Source: Glaciozyma antarctica PI12
Taxonomy: Eukaryota; Basidiomycota; Microbotryomycetes; Kriegeriales; Camptobasidiaceae
Assembly: GCA_002917775.1 (NCBI GenBank)
Contig: KZ627161.1
Location: 1,048,256 to 1,104,852 of the forward strand
DNA length: 56,597 nt
Direction: 5' to 3'
Position numbers and translations under genes: made by a program. Shown piece after piece: positions 1 to 12,900 of the stretch. The notes beneath the pieces are model-generated. The model made no database searches, was not told the origin of the DNA, and saw only the letters and a list, made by a program, of their open reading frames with translations. Position 1 is the stretch's first letter; the number at the start of each line of letters is the position of its first letter.

Positions 1-167
1 TGGCGTTCCTACCAACTGCTGGTACGCTCTGCAAGGGCTGTGTAATATCGTCATCCGGCGTCCGCTGGTTTCCCCGGACCTAACCCCAAAGTCAGTCGCG
101 GAGCGGTACTCCGAGAGGTGGATCGCGTCTTTTCTCCTTCTTCCCCAACTCACTCAAGCCACGCACC
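1..167. other. Upstream region of the first gene
   Basis: No coding signal is visible on either strand. The stretch is less GC-rich than the genes and ends in a pyrimidine-rich run before the first ATG at 168, as expected for a yeast promoter and 5' leader. No specific regulatory site could be recognised. Confidence 0.4.
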
Positions 168-2527
168 ATGATGATCTTCGACCACGCCTGCCCGCCCTCT
201 TGCGATCACTGCCTGGCTTACGACCGACACGCTCGCTCCCTTTGCTCCCGCCTCCCCTCCGCCGGCTCCAAATGGTGCTCCGTTCACGAGGAGCTGCAGG
301 TGCGCACGTTCACACTTTCAAAAAGAGCAGCAGCTAACGGGCGAACGCAGGCCAAGCTACTCAAGACCTACAAGCGCATGACTCTCGCCGTCGACCTCTT
401 TGACGACACGACGCTCCCCTCCGGCCACGAGCACGTCGCCGACGAGACCAACCTCTCTCAATTGCGATTATGGAGCGAAGCGGCTCGGAATAAGTGGGGA
501 CTGACGAACCGCGTCGTCGTCGCTCGCGCAGAGCATCATCACCAGGTGCGTCGAGTCCGCTTCGCACGTCCGAATCGGCCGCTGACGAGTCCCCAGTTTT
601 ACGCTGGCGGCGACTGGGGCCATTGCCTCTTTGTCGAGACTCTCAAAGGCGAAAGCGATCGCCTTGACCGACTGATGCGGCTTCTTGATCGTCGCGCGTA
701 CGCCGTAAGGTCGACCTCTCCTGCGCCGAAACCCCGAACTGACCCCGACGCAGCTCACTCTGGCCAACTCGCAAGCAGAATGGATCCTGTCCGCACCCTC
801 TATCGGCTTCATCTGCGACGAACCGGCCGTCGAAACTCCTCCCACTCCTCCCGCCACTCCTCCCTCATCCTCCCTCTCCCTCCCCTCGGCCCTCTCCAAA
901 AATCAACGCAAGAAGGCTCAACGCAAGGTCCGCAAGAACTCTACCTCGACGACGACCGATGACTGCTGCCCCGACGAGGACAAAGTCTCTCGCCACCTCA
1001 CCACTTCCGACCACCTCGCGCGCCTGCGAGAGTACCTCGTCCCTCCCTCCGACCTCCCCGCGTCAATCAAGCCAGCGACCTGGCACTCGCTCATCTCCAA
1101 CCTCTTCCGATTCGTCATCCTCCGCCTCCCCTCCCTCGCTCCCCTCGCTCTCGACCCAGGAGAAGGACGAATTCTCGGCAGCGTCGAAGAGTTTTTGGAT
1201 TTCCTCGAGGAGCGAACGCCGATGCGATGCGGGGACGAGGTCGCGCGACTGTGGGCAGGCCTCAAGTTCGCAAAGACTTCGTCGTCGAGCGAGGAGGAGG
1301 AGGGCTTCGTCGGGGTTGGAGTTCTCGGAGACTGCATCGCGGACGTCTTCAGGCCAGAGGACGACGAGGGATTACACGTCGAGATTCTAGGAGGCAAGGT
1401 CTTCAAGGACAACACGACGGCTCCGGAGCTGCCGAACGAAGGCTGGGATCTCTTCTACCAATTCGTGAGTTCGCCCCGTCCCTCCTCTTGCACATTCCTG
1501 ACGACGACTTGGGACAGATCGGCTGCTCCGGATGCTCCCTCTCCATCACTCGCACCTTCGCCGCCTGGTCTCGCAACCGTCGCCTCGCTCTCCTAGGCGC
1601 CTACCCCGCCTGGCTCACTCCCGGGGAGACCTCGCCCGAGCACGTCTTTCGCGTCACCAACATTGTTATCTGCGGGAGTAACGCCACTGCGTGCGGGAAG
1701 AAGGTCAAGCGGGTCGAGCAGAAGATGAGCGCTGGAGCGAGGAGGGGGCAGGCGAAGAAGGCGGTCTTGGTGGAGGACTGGGAGAGGGCGTGGATGTACG
1801 TTAAGATGGTGAGTTTGATCCCCCTTGCGAACTTGCGAAGGTGATTCGTCGCTGATTCGCTTTCTCCAGCCTTGCGACGATCCTCGCACGGCAACGATCC
1901 TCAAAGCTCTCGCATCATCGCCTTCGCAGTTCGTCGTCCTCGCTCGTGATGGCAAGACTCTCGAAACGACGTACGCGCCTCCTCGGTCGACGGAGTGCAA
2001 GACGGCAGGCTGCCACTGCTGCTCCAACTCGGACCTCTGGTTAGGGCGTGTTCGCTCTGGCCTCAACCCTGTCGAACGCAAGTCAGCAAGCTGGACCACC
2101 TCCACCTGTACGTACCTCTCTTCTCCACTTCGTCGCTCTCGAAAGCTGACCCCTTTGTTCGCACGCAGTCTTCCCCGCCGAAACCGTCCTCTCCTCGTTC
2201 AGCAAGAGCAGCTCTCCCGAAAAGCGTTTCGGCTTCGACTACACCGACGTTCAGGACGTTCTCCTCATGGATAACCGCGACTACGATTCGTCGGGAGACT
2301 GGGGATCGTTCGCCGAAGTCGTCGCGCGAGCCGTTCTCGAGGCGATGGGTAGCGAGACGACGCTCAAGGACTTGCTGAGCCGGGAACGACATGCCGCGGT
2401 CAAGAATGGCCAGGTCTGCATTCCGGGGACGAAGAAGCATGTGTGTTTGAGGAAGGGAGCGGAGGGCATTTCGTACGCGGCTTTCGACGAGCAGTTGACG
2501 GCGAGGGGGTTGTTTAGGGAGCGGTGA
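168..2527 (+). CDS. Unknown multi-exon protein with Cys-rich N-terminus
   Basis: I do not recognise the family. The first exon encodes a Cys/His-rich start (C-x3-C-x2-C, then C and C-x2-H spaced over about 35 residues) that could bind a metal. Exons are separated by short introns with GTGCGC/GTGCGT donors and GCTAAC/GCTGAC branch points, for example just after 298 and after 544. The middle part (about 750-1465) carries a basic, Lys/Arg-rich patch followed by a segment rich in Leu, Phe and acidic residues. The last exon (about 2170-2527) ends in a compact region with several Lys, Cys and Leu residues and stops at TGA 2525-2527. No transmembrane segment is evident. The start is the first ATG after the upstream region and opens a long frame. 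Exon joins around 1950-2170 are ambiguous because two frames are open there. Confidence 0.55.
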
Positions 2528-2882
2528 GGGTTGGTTTGCGTGTAGAGTCGTGATTGTTCACTGTAAAGTTGTTTGAATACATTTCATGTGTCGGCGACAC
2601 CGGAGGATTGGTGTCGAGGAGAGTCAGCGAGGAGAGGGGGTCGTGCTTCGCGGCGCGAACAAGCGTTGTTTCGAGTCTTTTTCGCAGGAATCGAATGCGC
2701 CTTTCCAGTGAGAGGATACGCACGTATTCACACCTTTGAATCAAGCACAGTAAAGACAAGGAAGAAGTGTCTCGAGCAGCTCAAACGCGAAAGACGATCG
2801 AGCCAGCACGGCCCCCTCTTCCTTCACCTTGAGCTGCCGGCCATCCTCCTTCTCTCCAGCAAACCCAATCTATCCAGCCTCG
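2528..2882. other. Intergenic stretch
   Basis: About 350 bases between two plus-strand genes. No conserved coding signal is visible, and the open frames here have no recognisable composition. It probably holds the 3' end of the upstream transcript and the promoter and leader of the next gene. Confidence 0.35.
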
Positions 2883-4184
2883 ATGGCATCACACTCGTTT
2901 ATTCCCTCTCTCTCTACCAGCGCCAACGCCCTTGTCGCCACTCCTCCTTGAGTTCGGCAGGTCAAAACGACAGGCGCCAGCACCTCTCGCCTTCCAGCGG
3001 CTCATCCCCTCCTCCCACAATCCCTCCTCCTCCCAGCTCGACCACTCCCGTCTTCTCTTCACAAGGCATCAAGTCCACCCCGCAGCGCTCCTCCTACTCG
3101 ACCAGCAGCAGGCCCCGAGTGGCACCTCCTGTCACTACCTCGAGCGACGCACCGCCCCTCCCCAGCATTCGGATGCCTCTCTCCACTCTCTCGCCTCTAT
3201 CAACGTACTCGCCGGATGGCAACAGGATGGAATTACAAGGGAATTACGCCAAGGTGAGAGTTGGCCCCTACTCTAGGGAGCCTCGACACCCTCCTCCTCT
3301 CAGAGCTAATGCCTCTTCCCCAAGGCTCTTCAATCGTCGCCGAACAACGAGAAAGCTGCTTACTTTGGCAACAGTGGCTACCCTCGTTCCGAAGGCGCCT
3401 ACTCGGAACACGACTCCCCCTCCTCGCACCCCTCCAACTCTCCTCCCCGCCGCCCGCACCTCACCATCGCACCTCCCAAGGCCGCCTTTATCAACCCCCC
3501 GTCGTCTCCAGCTTTCGCACCTCCTTCGCCGCACGCAGTCGACTTTGGTAATGGCCCCAGGACGCCGAGGACGCCCAAGCCGACGATTCAGGGCGATTCG
3601 CAGATGTGGAGTCGTTTCAGTATGATGATACACTCGCAGCAGTTGCAGGAGGAGAAGGACAGCAAGAAGGAGTGCGTCGTTTTGCGAGAGTAGTGCGGTG
3701 GGATTCGAAAGCTGATGGTCGTGCGGTGCGCAGTTCGGCCTGGTTGAACAAGAAGACTCGCACCAAGAAGAGGTTCTGGTGCCTCGGTTGGATTACCGCC
3801 GGCATGGTCGTAGGAGGGTGAGTCGCGTTGGGGACGAAGCGTCGGAGGCGTGGCTGACCCGCCGAGCGCCGAGCGGTTGGATACCTCGTCTGGCACTTCT
3901 TGACGCTCGAGAAGCAGGTCGATCCCACGGTCCTCAAGCTCGGAGGATTCAACGGCGAAAAGACCACGTCCATCGTCGCTACCGCCAGCATCGCTGCTGA
4001 CCACATCGCATCGTCGACGAGCGCCCCCTCCAACGCCTCGACCTCCTCCTCTCGCACCGCCTCCGTCGTTCCTACCACCACCACCACCTCGGAAGCAGTC
4101 GCTACGACATCGAGCAGGGTCGTCGCGAGTACCACGACCACGAGCAGGAGCGCGGCGTCCGTGACCACGGTCGTCAGGAAGTGA
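2883..4184 (+). CDS. Ser/Pro-rich single-pass membrane protein
   Basis: The predicted protein has a long Ser/Pro/Thr-rich, probably disordered N-terminal part (about 2950-3640), then a Lys/Arg-rich stretch with a Trp (NKKTRTKKRFWCLGW). One hydrophobic segment follows, split by an intron near 3820-3870 (GWITAGMVVGG joined to AVGYLVWHFL). The C-terminus is a Thr/Ser-rich tail ending at TGA 4182-4184. Basic residues before the helix suggest a cytosolic N-terminus and a Ser/Thr-rich, possibly O-mannosylated outer tail. Introns are visible near 3255-3325, 3670-3735 and 3818-3870. The ATG at 2883 gives a sensible start (MASHSFIPSL) but its frame closes at a TGA near 2949, just as the Ser-rich frame opens one base off. 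Either a base is missing in the nearby CC run or the true start lies elsewhere. The family is not recognised. Confidence 0.5.
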
Positions 4185-4579
4185 ACGCTCTTCCGCCGCC
4201 ATCGCATCCCTCAGCACCATTGATCCACATTCGTTATTCCTTCCGCATATCCCTTCCCCCTTTATTGCATTCGCCACTGCCAGCAGAACCGCTCCCTCCG
4301 TAGATCGCAAGCGACGTTAGCTTCCTCCCCCCCTCCCGCGCCTTTTCAGCAGGCCCATTCGCAACTACTATACCTCCGTTTCGCTGGCCAATCGTTCTTT
4401 CTCTCATGAGAGCAATCGTCGATGGTCAAGGGCGGCTGCCGATATCAGCCAGAGGGAGGAAAGGGAATCTTCCATCCGGCCACTCCGGCGGCACGTTCAA
4501 CAGCCCCAGGGCCGGGGAAGTCGAACCGTGTCGGGCCCTTTCCTCCTGCTCTCAATCTCTCCTGCTTCGACTTCAAACG
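4185..4579. other. Intergenic stretch before RIB1
   Basis: About 400 bases without a convincing gene. Pyrimidine-rich runs (around 4325-4400) look like promoter or leader sequence. Several short frames are open but none resembles a known protein. Confidence 0.3.
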
Positions 4580-6528
4580 ATGCAAATCCTACAGCAACCA
4601 AGCCAACACGGTTCTCACACCCCAGGCGTCGCCTACTCCTACTCCCCAGTCGACCTACACCTCCTCGACATCTTGACCTCGGAAACAGGTCTGCCATCTT
4701 CCGCCCGATCCCGCCCGACCTCCGCCACCCAAGAAGAAGATCCCAGCACGGCGCCCCAACGACGACGATCCTCTACTGCTAGCAGCAGCGTCGGCAGTTG
4801 GCCCCGAGTAAGCACGCGATCTCTCTCCCCCTCAACCGGCCCCCACCTCCCTAGTCAAGAGCTAACTCTTTACCCGCTCGCAGAGTCACTCGGAACCACT
4901 ACCTCCACGAGTACTTCCCTCACACTCTCGCCTACGCCAGCTGCGACGACGAGGTCGTTCGAGCGCCGAATCCGGCGAGGCCGAAAATGGTTTCTCAGCA
5001 GGCTCCGAGACGGGTCAGGCTGGCGACGGCAGAGGCTCTAGCAGAGGAGAAGAGCAAGCTGGGAGCCTCGAATGGTGTCCCTAGTCCAGCAGCAGTCACC
5101 CTCGACCCCCTTCCCATCGCCGGCCTCCCCTCTCCTATCCCCATCTCCGCCGCCCCCGCTCCCACCTCTCGTCAACGCCGTCCCTCTCTCAGCGATCCCG
5201 CCGTCGCCAAACTCCTTCGCGCACAACCCGTCCCCTCCACCTCCACCTTCCCCTCTTCCTCCCACGCCAACGCCGCCCCTCCCGCCCTCGAGATCAAGTG
5301 TCACGTCCGCACCCGCATTCCCACCCCCCACGGCCATGTTTTCCTCCACCTCTACACCAACAACCTCGACGGGAAGGAGCACCTCGCTTTCGTCGCCGAC
5401 CAGGCGCAGATGGACGCTCAGCCCGGCGAGGCGGGACCTTCTTCCATGCCCTTCCTGCGGAGCGCATCGCTCGACGAGGAGTGGCGCGAGGGGGAGACGG
5501 AGATTGAGCGAATCGTGCGAGGAGCGTACGTCGGTCGTTTGAGCGCCGACACCATCACTCCTTCCTCGCCTGGGCAGTCGCACTCGCATCGTCGGAGCAC
5601 GGCAGCAGGGCGGGCAGAGAACGGCGAGGTGGACGACTGGGAGCCTCCGCTCGTGCGGATTCACAGCGAGTGCTTCACGGGCGAGGTTATTGGGTCGCAG
5701 CGGTGCGATTGCGGGGAGCAGCTCGACGAGGCGTTCAGGCTCATTACGGAGGCACGGCGCGGGGTCATCGTCTACCTCCGTCAAGAGGGACGCGGGATCG
5801 GACTCCTCGAGAAGATGCGCGCGTACAACCTCCAGGACCTCGGGCACGACACGGTCGCGGCGAACCTCCTCCTCGGGCACGGCGCCGACTTGCGCACTTA
5901 CGACGTCGCGGGCGCGATCCTGCGGGACCTCGCCGTGCCAGAGGTTCGACTTCTCACCAACAACCCGGACAAGATCGAGCAGATTGAGAAAGAGGGGATC
6001 GTCGTCGTCGAGCGCGTCGCGATGGTGCCTAGGAGCTGGACGGCCCCGGCGAGGAAGGCGGGGAAGAAAGCGCGCACCCGACCTGTCCTTTCTGGCGCGG
6101 CGTTGCTGCAGCTCGCGAGCGAGGCGATGCTCTCGTCAGGTCCTGGGACGGAAGAGGAGGGAGGCGATTACGACGACGACGACGAGGAGGACTACTCGAC
6201 CGACTCGGACGCGTCGCACAACTTGCGAAGGTCGGGCGTCGGCATGATCGGAGCGTCGACGACGAGGAGCGCCGAGCTCGACAAGTACCTACGAACGAAG
6301 ATTGAGCGAATGGGACACCTCCTCGACATGCCCGCCACTCCTCCTTCGACAAGAGCGGGCACGCCTCAGCATCGTCATCGGTCGAAGAAGATGCCTGCCG
6401 CAGCGAAGGTCTCGCTCATGAGCTCGGTCGCGAGCCTGATGACGGACGAGGGGAGTGTAGATTGTGGGAGCGGGTGTGGGTGCGGAGAGAGGATGGGAGA
6501 TAGCATGGTGGAGGATCCAGAGGCTTAG
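4580..6528 (+). CDS. RIB1: GTP cyclohydrolase II (riboflavin biosynthesis)
   Basis: This enzyme opens and deformylates GTP to the pyrimidine that starts riboflavin synthesis, in the cytosol. The core frame 4987-6528 (513 codons) carries the family motifs. The zinc-binding pattern HSECFTGEV...QRCDCGEQL (Cys residues at about 5670-5715) is followed by the catalytic YLRQEGRGIGL (about 5773-5805), then DTVAANLLLGHGADLRTYD and the nucleotide-binding LLTNNPDKI (about 5953-5979). The protein is longer than bacterial RibA because of a Ser/Pro-rich N-terminal extension and an acidic, Cys/Gly-tailed C-terminal extension. An upstream exon from ATG 4580 to 4807, with a GTAAGC donor at 4808 and an acceptor before 4884, is plausible. 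Its join to the core frame is not clean, so the safe minimum start is 4987. The enzymatic call is very secure; the N-terminus is not. Confidence 0.9.
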
Positions 6529-6761
6529 AGGGGGCACTCGGTGCTTGTAGCTGCAAGAACGATATGTTTATGCGTTCTGCGTTCGTCGTTGCCTTCTTCA
6601 CGAGAGCTCAGCGTTCCTTGCTCGCTATTGCGTCTTCGGAAGAAGGATGCGGCGGACGACGGAGCGAGAAGTTAGGAGCTGGCGATCGTAGGTAGATCGC
6701 GGCGGCCGGAGTGCTTTCTTCCTCACTCTACACCACCACTCAGCTCATTCTACCACTCTCG

Positions 6762-9715
6762 ATGCATCTCAGAGCTGCACCAGCTCGTTTGGCAGTCGCT
6801 TCAGCCGCCCGACGCGTTGCTATCGCCAGCACCACCCTCCGGCGATCCGCAACGACCGACAGCTCCTCCTCGACTTCTCTCCAAGTTACCGATCCTCTAG
6901 ACCTCTATCGCGGCCTCGTAGCTCAAGGCAAAGTCCAGTTCGATCCAGAGCAAGTGCGCGCGCTCGTACAGGTGCGTTCCTCCTCCATCGCGACCCCCAC
7001 AACACCCTCTCATCTCCGAGTTCCTCCTTCCAGATCCGCAAGGTCCACGGCGCCCTCCTCGACTACCAACCTCCCATCCGACTCCTCATCCGAACTCGAA
7101 GCTCTTCGCCCTACCAACGATCCCGCCGCGACTGCAGTCCCCGAATGGCCGTTCAAGCGATCGCACCTATCGAGCATCGGGATGGACTTGCTCCCCTCCG
7201 AGCAGGCGGAGCGCATGGAGATTGTGGGGATGAGTGAAAAGGCTCGGAGTAAAGCTCTCGTGACGGTGTTGAAGGGATCGCAAGGGCTGGAGGACCTGGA
7301 CACGCCGCGAGGGTTCCTCTTTGACGGGAGGAACGTGGAACGTGAGTCGGTTCTCTCCCAGCTAGCAGGGGAAGTGGAAGCTGATGGATTATTGCTGGAA
7401 TGCGCAGGGGAAAGAGCTTGTTGATGGACATCTTCTTTCAGTCGCTTCCCGTGCCCCACAAGGTCCGCTTCCACTATCACCACTTCCTCCTTTCGATCTA
7501 CTCCAAGGTAAGCTCGTTTCGCACCGCTCAGCTGGTTGAGGCTGAGCCTGAGATACCTAGGTACATGACGCTCTAGAGCTGCACCGTCTGGAAGCCGAAG
7601 CGGAGGAGCTGGCGATGAACCAGGCCGCCGGGCTCGGAGAGGACGGGTACCCCTGGTCTCGTCGAGAAGAGATGAAGGCTCTCGCAATCACGAAAGGATG
7701 GTGCGTCATTCATCCAGGCATCTCACGGTACGAACGCTGACACGCATTTCCGCAGGCGAGCAGTCTTCGCAGGCGGGCGGTCTCCGAACGATCCGGACCT
7801 TAACACCAAGGAGTTCGTCCTCGCTACCATCGCTCGCGACCTTATCAAGACGCACGGCTGGCTTCTGGCGTTCGACGAGGTGCAGCTGGTCGATATCGCC
7901 GGCGCTGGACTTATCAACCGCGTTCTCTCCTGGTACTGGCGACTGGGAGGTGTGGTTGTTGGGACGAGTAACCGCGTTCCCGAAGGTGCGTTTTGCCATT
8001 CTGTCGCGAGCGTGTAGCCTTAGCTGACAATTCTCGCTTAGATCTCTACAACCAAGGAGTCCAGCGCGACAGCGTCAACGGCTTCCTCGTCGCTCTCGCT
8101 AGCCGCTCCCCTGTCATCGAGCTTCGCTCCGCTCTCGACTACCGCCGAGAACAGCGTGGCGTCGAGCTCGACTCGGATTCGGACCTTCCCGCCGGAGATT
8201 TCGGCCGGGTCGAAGCGTGGAAGCGTTGGGGCAGTCGTGCGAAGGGGTGGTACGTGCGAGGAGAGGAGGCAGAATTTGAGGCGGCGACGAAGCGGCTTGT
8301 GGGAGAGGAGGTGGGGGAGAAGAAGGTGCTCAAGGTGTATGGGAGGGACCTCGTCGTGCCTTGGGTCGTCGGAGGCGTCGCGCGGTTCTCGTTCCACGAG
8401 CTCTGCGAGAAAGCTCTCGGTCCTGCGGACTTTATCACCATCGGCTCCAACTTCGTGAGCTCGTTCCTTGCTGCCTGAAGACGAACGCTGACGACCTCGC
8501 TCACAGCACACCATCATCATCACCGACGTTCCCGTCCTTCTCCTCAACGCAAAGAACGAAGCTCGACGATTGATCACTCTTCTCGATTCCTTGTGTAAGC
8601 TCGCGTCCTTCCGGCAGCTCTGAAGAAACCACCGCTCACTCCTTTCTTCGCAGACGAGACAAAAACGCGACTACTGGTCTCTGCGGAGGTGAGCTCACTT
8701 CATCGCTTCGGCAAATGTAATGCTAACGCCCCTCCAGGTCGGCATCGACACCCTCTTCTTCCCCGACGCCGTCAAGGGCACCTCCTTCTCCTCCCCCACC
8801 TTCGAGCCATCCCCCGACGACATCTTCACTTCGGGCGGACCCAACCACCCCTTCAGCTCCGAACGGATCTACGAGTCCGACAGCTTGTCGATGCCCACCC
8901 ACTCGGCTCTCCGCAACGCCGTCGACCCCGCAGGCGAGATCGGCGATTCGCTCACGCAGGAAATGATGGGAGACCTCGCTATGGATCTCGAGGCGCCTTA
9001 CCGGCCCAACATCAGCTCCTACGACGCTGCGTCCAACGCCACGTATTCCAAGGACGAGGCGCGAGTCGACGTCCCGCTAGCACCGAGGCAGAAGACCGCA
9101 CCGACGGACGACCGCAAAAATCCTCATCCCAGCGCCTCCACTCCTTCCTTCCAGAGTCTCGCTATCTTCAGCGGTTCGTACCTTGCTCCCGTTTCAAACG
9201 ACCGTGACTGATCGATTCCAAATTCTGCAGGCGAGGAGGAGCGATTCGCGTTCAAGCGAGCCGTGTCCCGCGTGCACGAGATGAGCTCGTCTGAGTTCCT
9301 ACGAACAGCCGAATGGGCACCTCTCGACCCGTCGATGCGCACCTGGGAGCGACCCCCAAGAGCATCCGCCGCCCCTCGTCCTCAGCAGCCCTCGCGCGAT
9401 GCGATGGGCGCCGCTCTCCCGCTCAGTGAGGAGAAGCTCAGCGGCGTCCTTCCTCCGTCCGAGATGCGACTCAAGTACCCTCAAGGGATGCCCAAGTACA
9501 GCGAGGTCGACGTTCGAGCCTCCGAGGCGCCGAAGCGAGGTCAGAAGTTCGACATCAACATCGAGGATCCTCGACGGACGCTGCCGACGCCGAAGCTCAA
9601 GTCGGATCATGTTTGGGGAGTGCGGGAGGATTGGGGCAAGTCTGCGGGCCCGTGGGGGAAGGGAGCATCGGTGTATGAGGGCGAGGCGGAGGTGAAGAAG
9701 CGCAGCGAATCATAA
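6762..9715 (+). CDS. AFG1: AFG1-type mitochondrial AAA ATPase
   Basis: AFG1/LACE1 is a mitochondrial inner-membrane ATPase that helps degrade or extract membrane proteins such as cytochrome oxidase subunits. The N-terminus is Arg/Ala/Ser-rich, fitting a mitochondrial targeting peptide, and is followed by the family's DPLDLYRGLV segment. The P-loop spans an exon junction: GFLFDGRNVE (7309-7340) joins GKSLLMD after an intron, giving G-x4-GKS. The Walker B equivalent is WLLAFDEVQLVDIAGAG (about 7860-7912), and the sensor region VVVGTSNRVPE follows at 7950-7985. The protein continues through exons 8041-8454, 8507-8594 and 8738-9175 to a Ser/Pro-rich extension ending at TAA 9713-9715. At least eight introns with GTGCGT/GTGAGC donors are seen. 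Around 7050-7090 the frame that reads IRKVHGALLDYQPP must shift by one base to reach the frame that carries the P-loop; a CCC run lies there. The extra C-terminal tail is long for the family. Confidence 0.88.
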
Positions 9716-9948
9716 TACCATCGATTTGCGACCATGAGAAGCGGTACGAGGAGCAGCGCGTTGATGTGGTGCATGAGCTCGAGACGCGCAACAGTCTTCG
9801 TCGAACCTTGCGCAAGAAGAACTCGAGGGCGAAATAAGCCCGTTCGAAGCGGGCAACGCGAGAACGCGAACCGTTCTCAACGATCGCAACACCCTTCGAT
9901 AGACTATGCTTTCCATGCTTGGATCCACATTTCAAGAACCCAACACAT

Positions 9949-12900
9949 CTAGCAACTCTCCCTAACCTCCTCGACAAACTCCCTCGCCAACTCGCGAATC
10001 TCCTCGACCATCTCATCCCGCTCCCACTCCTTCCTCCCTCGCCAGATGATATCGTAGCACGCCGCCCTCAGCTGCTCCAACTGATCCACATTCAGCCCGT
10101 CCGTCTCCTCCCCCAACTCCCGCACGAGTGACTCGAGTCCCGAGGACGAGAGGATAAAGTCGGGCAAGGGTTCGGGCGTCGGAGGGTCGACGACGATGGG
10201 CGAGGCTGCGCGCGGTGCGGGGTCGGGGATGGGGGCTCCGACGTCGGCGGCGGGATTTGGGGGAGTCGATTGTCGCTCGGGGGCGACGACGACTTCTGCT
10301 TCGGGCTCGACGACGGTGGCGTTCTCGGCGAAGCGAACGCTCGTTGAGGGGCCGGCTTCGGGGATGTGAGGAGTGGCGACGGAGGAGGAGGGGAAGACCC
10401 CGGCTTGGAGAGTGGAGAGGGGGAGGGAGTCGAAATCGGGGAGGGGAGGGAGATCGTCGAGTGGTCCTGCGAACTCCATGTCGTCGAGGTCGGGTTGGCC
10501 GCCGACTGGCATCGGAGGAGCGAGCTGGTGGCCGAGGGGGAACGAGTCGGGGAGGAGAGAGTTGGTGAGAGTGAGGGCGGGAAGAGGGGCGTGGTTGAAC
10601 GAGTCGCCGAAGCCGTTCGTCGAAGGTCCGTCGAAGCGAATCCCGTTGAGCTGGCTCGTCGAAGCGACAGGCTGGGCTTCCTCCTCGTCGTCTTCGCCCA
10701 GTGCGTCCTCGTCGTCCTCCCCTCCGTCGATCCCGTTGACGCCTCGCGCCTTCTTCGCCGGTGCCGGTCCCTCGTCCTCCGCATGCGAATCCTCGCCCTC
10801 CCTCCTACTCCTCTTGAGCCCCCTCTCGAGCGCTCCAATATCCTGCAACTCGACCGGCCCGTTCGCCTCGGCCCTCGTACCCCTCGACCTCGTCCCATAC
10901 CTCCCTCCTCCTCCCGCCGCCGCTGCCGCCGCAATCGCCTCCCGCTCCGAAACGACCGTCTTCCCCTTTCCCTTTCCCTTCCCCTTCTTCTCCCCCTCCG
11001 GCCTATTCTTCTCCCTCTCCGCCATTCGCTCCGCCATCCTCGCGCAGTCCGTCTTAAACTGAGCATCGAACGTCTGGTCGATCATGACCTTCGAGTGGTT
11101 GACCATCTGCCCCGCCTTGACAGGCGCCTCGGCGTCGTTCTCGAGGAGCGCGTTGATCTCGGCGTTGGCTTGAATGCGGAGGATGTCGGCGAGGAAGTCG
11201 TCGGGAGTGTGGTAGAAGCCTTTGTAGAGGTCCATGTGCATCGAGTCGAGGTCGACGTTGTGGTAAGGCTGCGTGCCGAGACCGAGGATCTCTTCGCCGT
11301 TCTTCTGCTGCTGGACTCGCCACTCGAGGTCGTCGCTCTTCCAGTCGTCCTGCCAAACCGCACAGACGTCAGTGGCGATTACGAGCAGGGGAGCGAAGCT
11401 CAAACGCACGTAGAGAGACCGCTGGAAGCGCTTGTACCGCTTCTTGAGCTCGTTGAGGACAGGACCAAGTCGCCACTTGAGGTACTCGAGGAGTCGCTGA
11501 TCGTTCTGCTCGAGTTGGGCGATCTCGGCCGCCGTCGGGACCTTGGGCGGTGGAGGAGGAGCGATGGCGAGTTCCTCGAGGACGCGCTTCCGTCTAGGCA
11601 TCGCATCGGGGAACTCGTTCGGCGGTCGCTGAATCCCTTGAATGACCTCCTCGAAGAAAGCTTTTCGCTGGTCCTATCGACGAAGAAAGCTCAGCCTGAA
11701 TCGCACGAGAGAAGGAGAGAGCACGTACGGGACCGGGGTGGGTCATGACGACGCGATTCCCCTTGACGAACCCGAACCAGCCCCTCACGTCCCAGGGGAG
11801 GTCAGCGAGGTTCCCATCGACGACAGCGAGGAGCAAGATCGGGTCCGAAGGATCGAGTCCGTCGAGCAAGCCCTTGATCGTCGACTTGACGGTGTCGGTG
11901 ACGGTCGAGCACCAGGTGAGGAGGGAGGGGATGAAGAGGATCGACGGCTTGTGGCGCTTCGCTTCGACGAAGAGCTGGACGCACGCCGCTTCCATCGTGC
12001 GAGAGGAATCGCCGACGAGCGTCGCGAGGTCGAGCGTTTGGACGTGGAACCCTTCGAGGTGGTGCAGGACGGCGGCGCCGACGTAGCTTTGGCCGAGACC
12101 GGGTTCGCCGCAGATGAGCATGCGAGGTCGGAAGACGCGGAGGGTTTCGAAAGCTGTAATAATCGTCAGCGACGAACGAAGGGCGCCGAGGGAACGGCGA
12201 AACGCACCCTGCATCATCTTCTCCTTCTCAAATCCTCCGCAGTCTGTGATCACACTCTGCCTCCTCGAGCACGTTCGGTCGCTTGACGTCGGGAAGGACC
12301 TTGGAGAGAGCCTTCTTGGCGGCTTCGAAAGCGTCGGCGAGGAGAGGGACGAGTTGGGGAGGGATGGGTGCTGCCGAGGAGGAAGTAGCTCGAGCGGTCG
12401 AGGGGATGAGGTCTGCGCACGACAGTGAGCATAAAGTTTTCTCCGGCCTCAAAGCAGCGTAAGAGCCAAGGACTCACTCTTCTGCGAGACGATAAAGTCG
12501 CGCGCGGTAACGTCGATCGTCTCGGGCTTGATAACGAGCCGCTCGTTCGTCTTGTAGATCTGCGGATACGTCCTCTGCACGGCATTCAACGCCGCCTCCG
12601 TACACAGCGCCTACTCACTCATCAGCCTCCCGTCCTCCTCACGCAGCACGAAATCGACTTACCCTCAAATCCGCACCTCCGTACCCCTTCGTCAGCGCCG
12701 CCAGTTCGTCCTTGAACGACTCCTCGATAGGCGGGTTCCACCCGTTCGTGTGGATATCGAGGATCTTGCGCCTTCCCTCGAGGTTCGGAAGAGGGAAGTA
12801 GAACTCGCGGTCGAACCTCCCCGGTCGTCGGAGGGCAGGGTCGATCGCGTCCGGTCGGTTCGTAGCGCCGATCACAATGACTTGGCCTGTGGAAAGAGGT

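Noticed and set aside
10366-11748. Long plus-strand open frame of 460 codons
   Set aside because: It is the complement of the YTA7 C-terminal exons, is rich in Arg/Leu/Val from GC bias and matches nothing. The minus strand carries clear bromodomain and AAA motifs.
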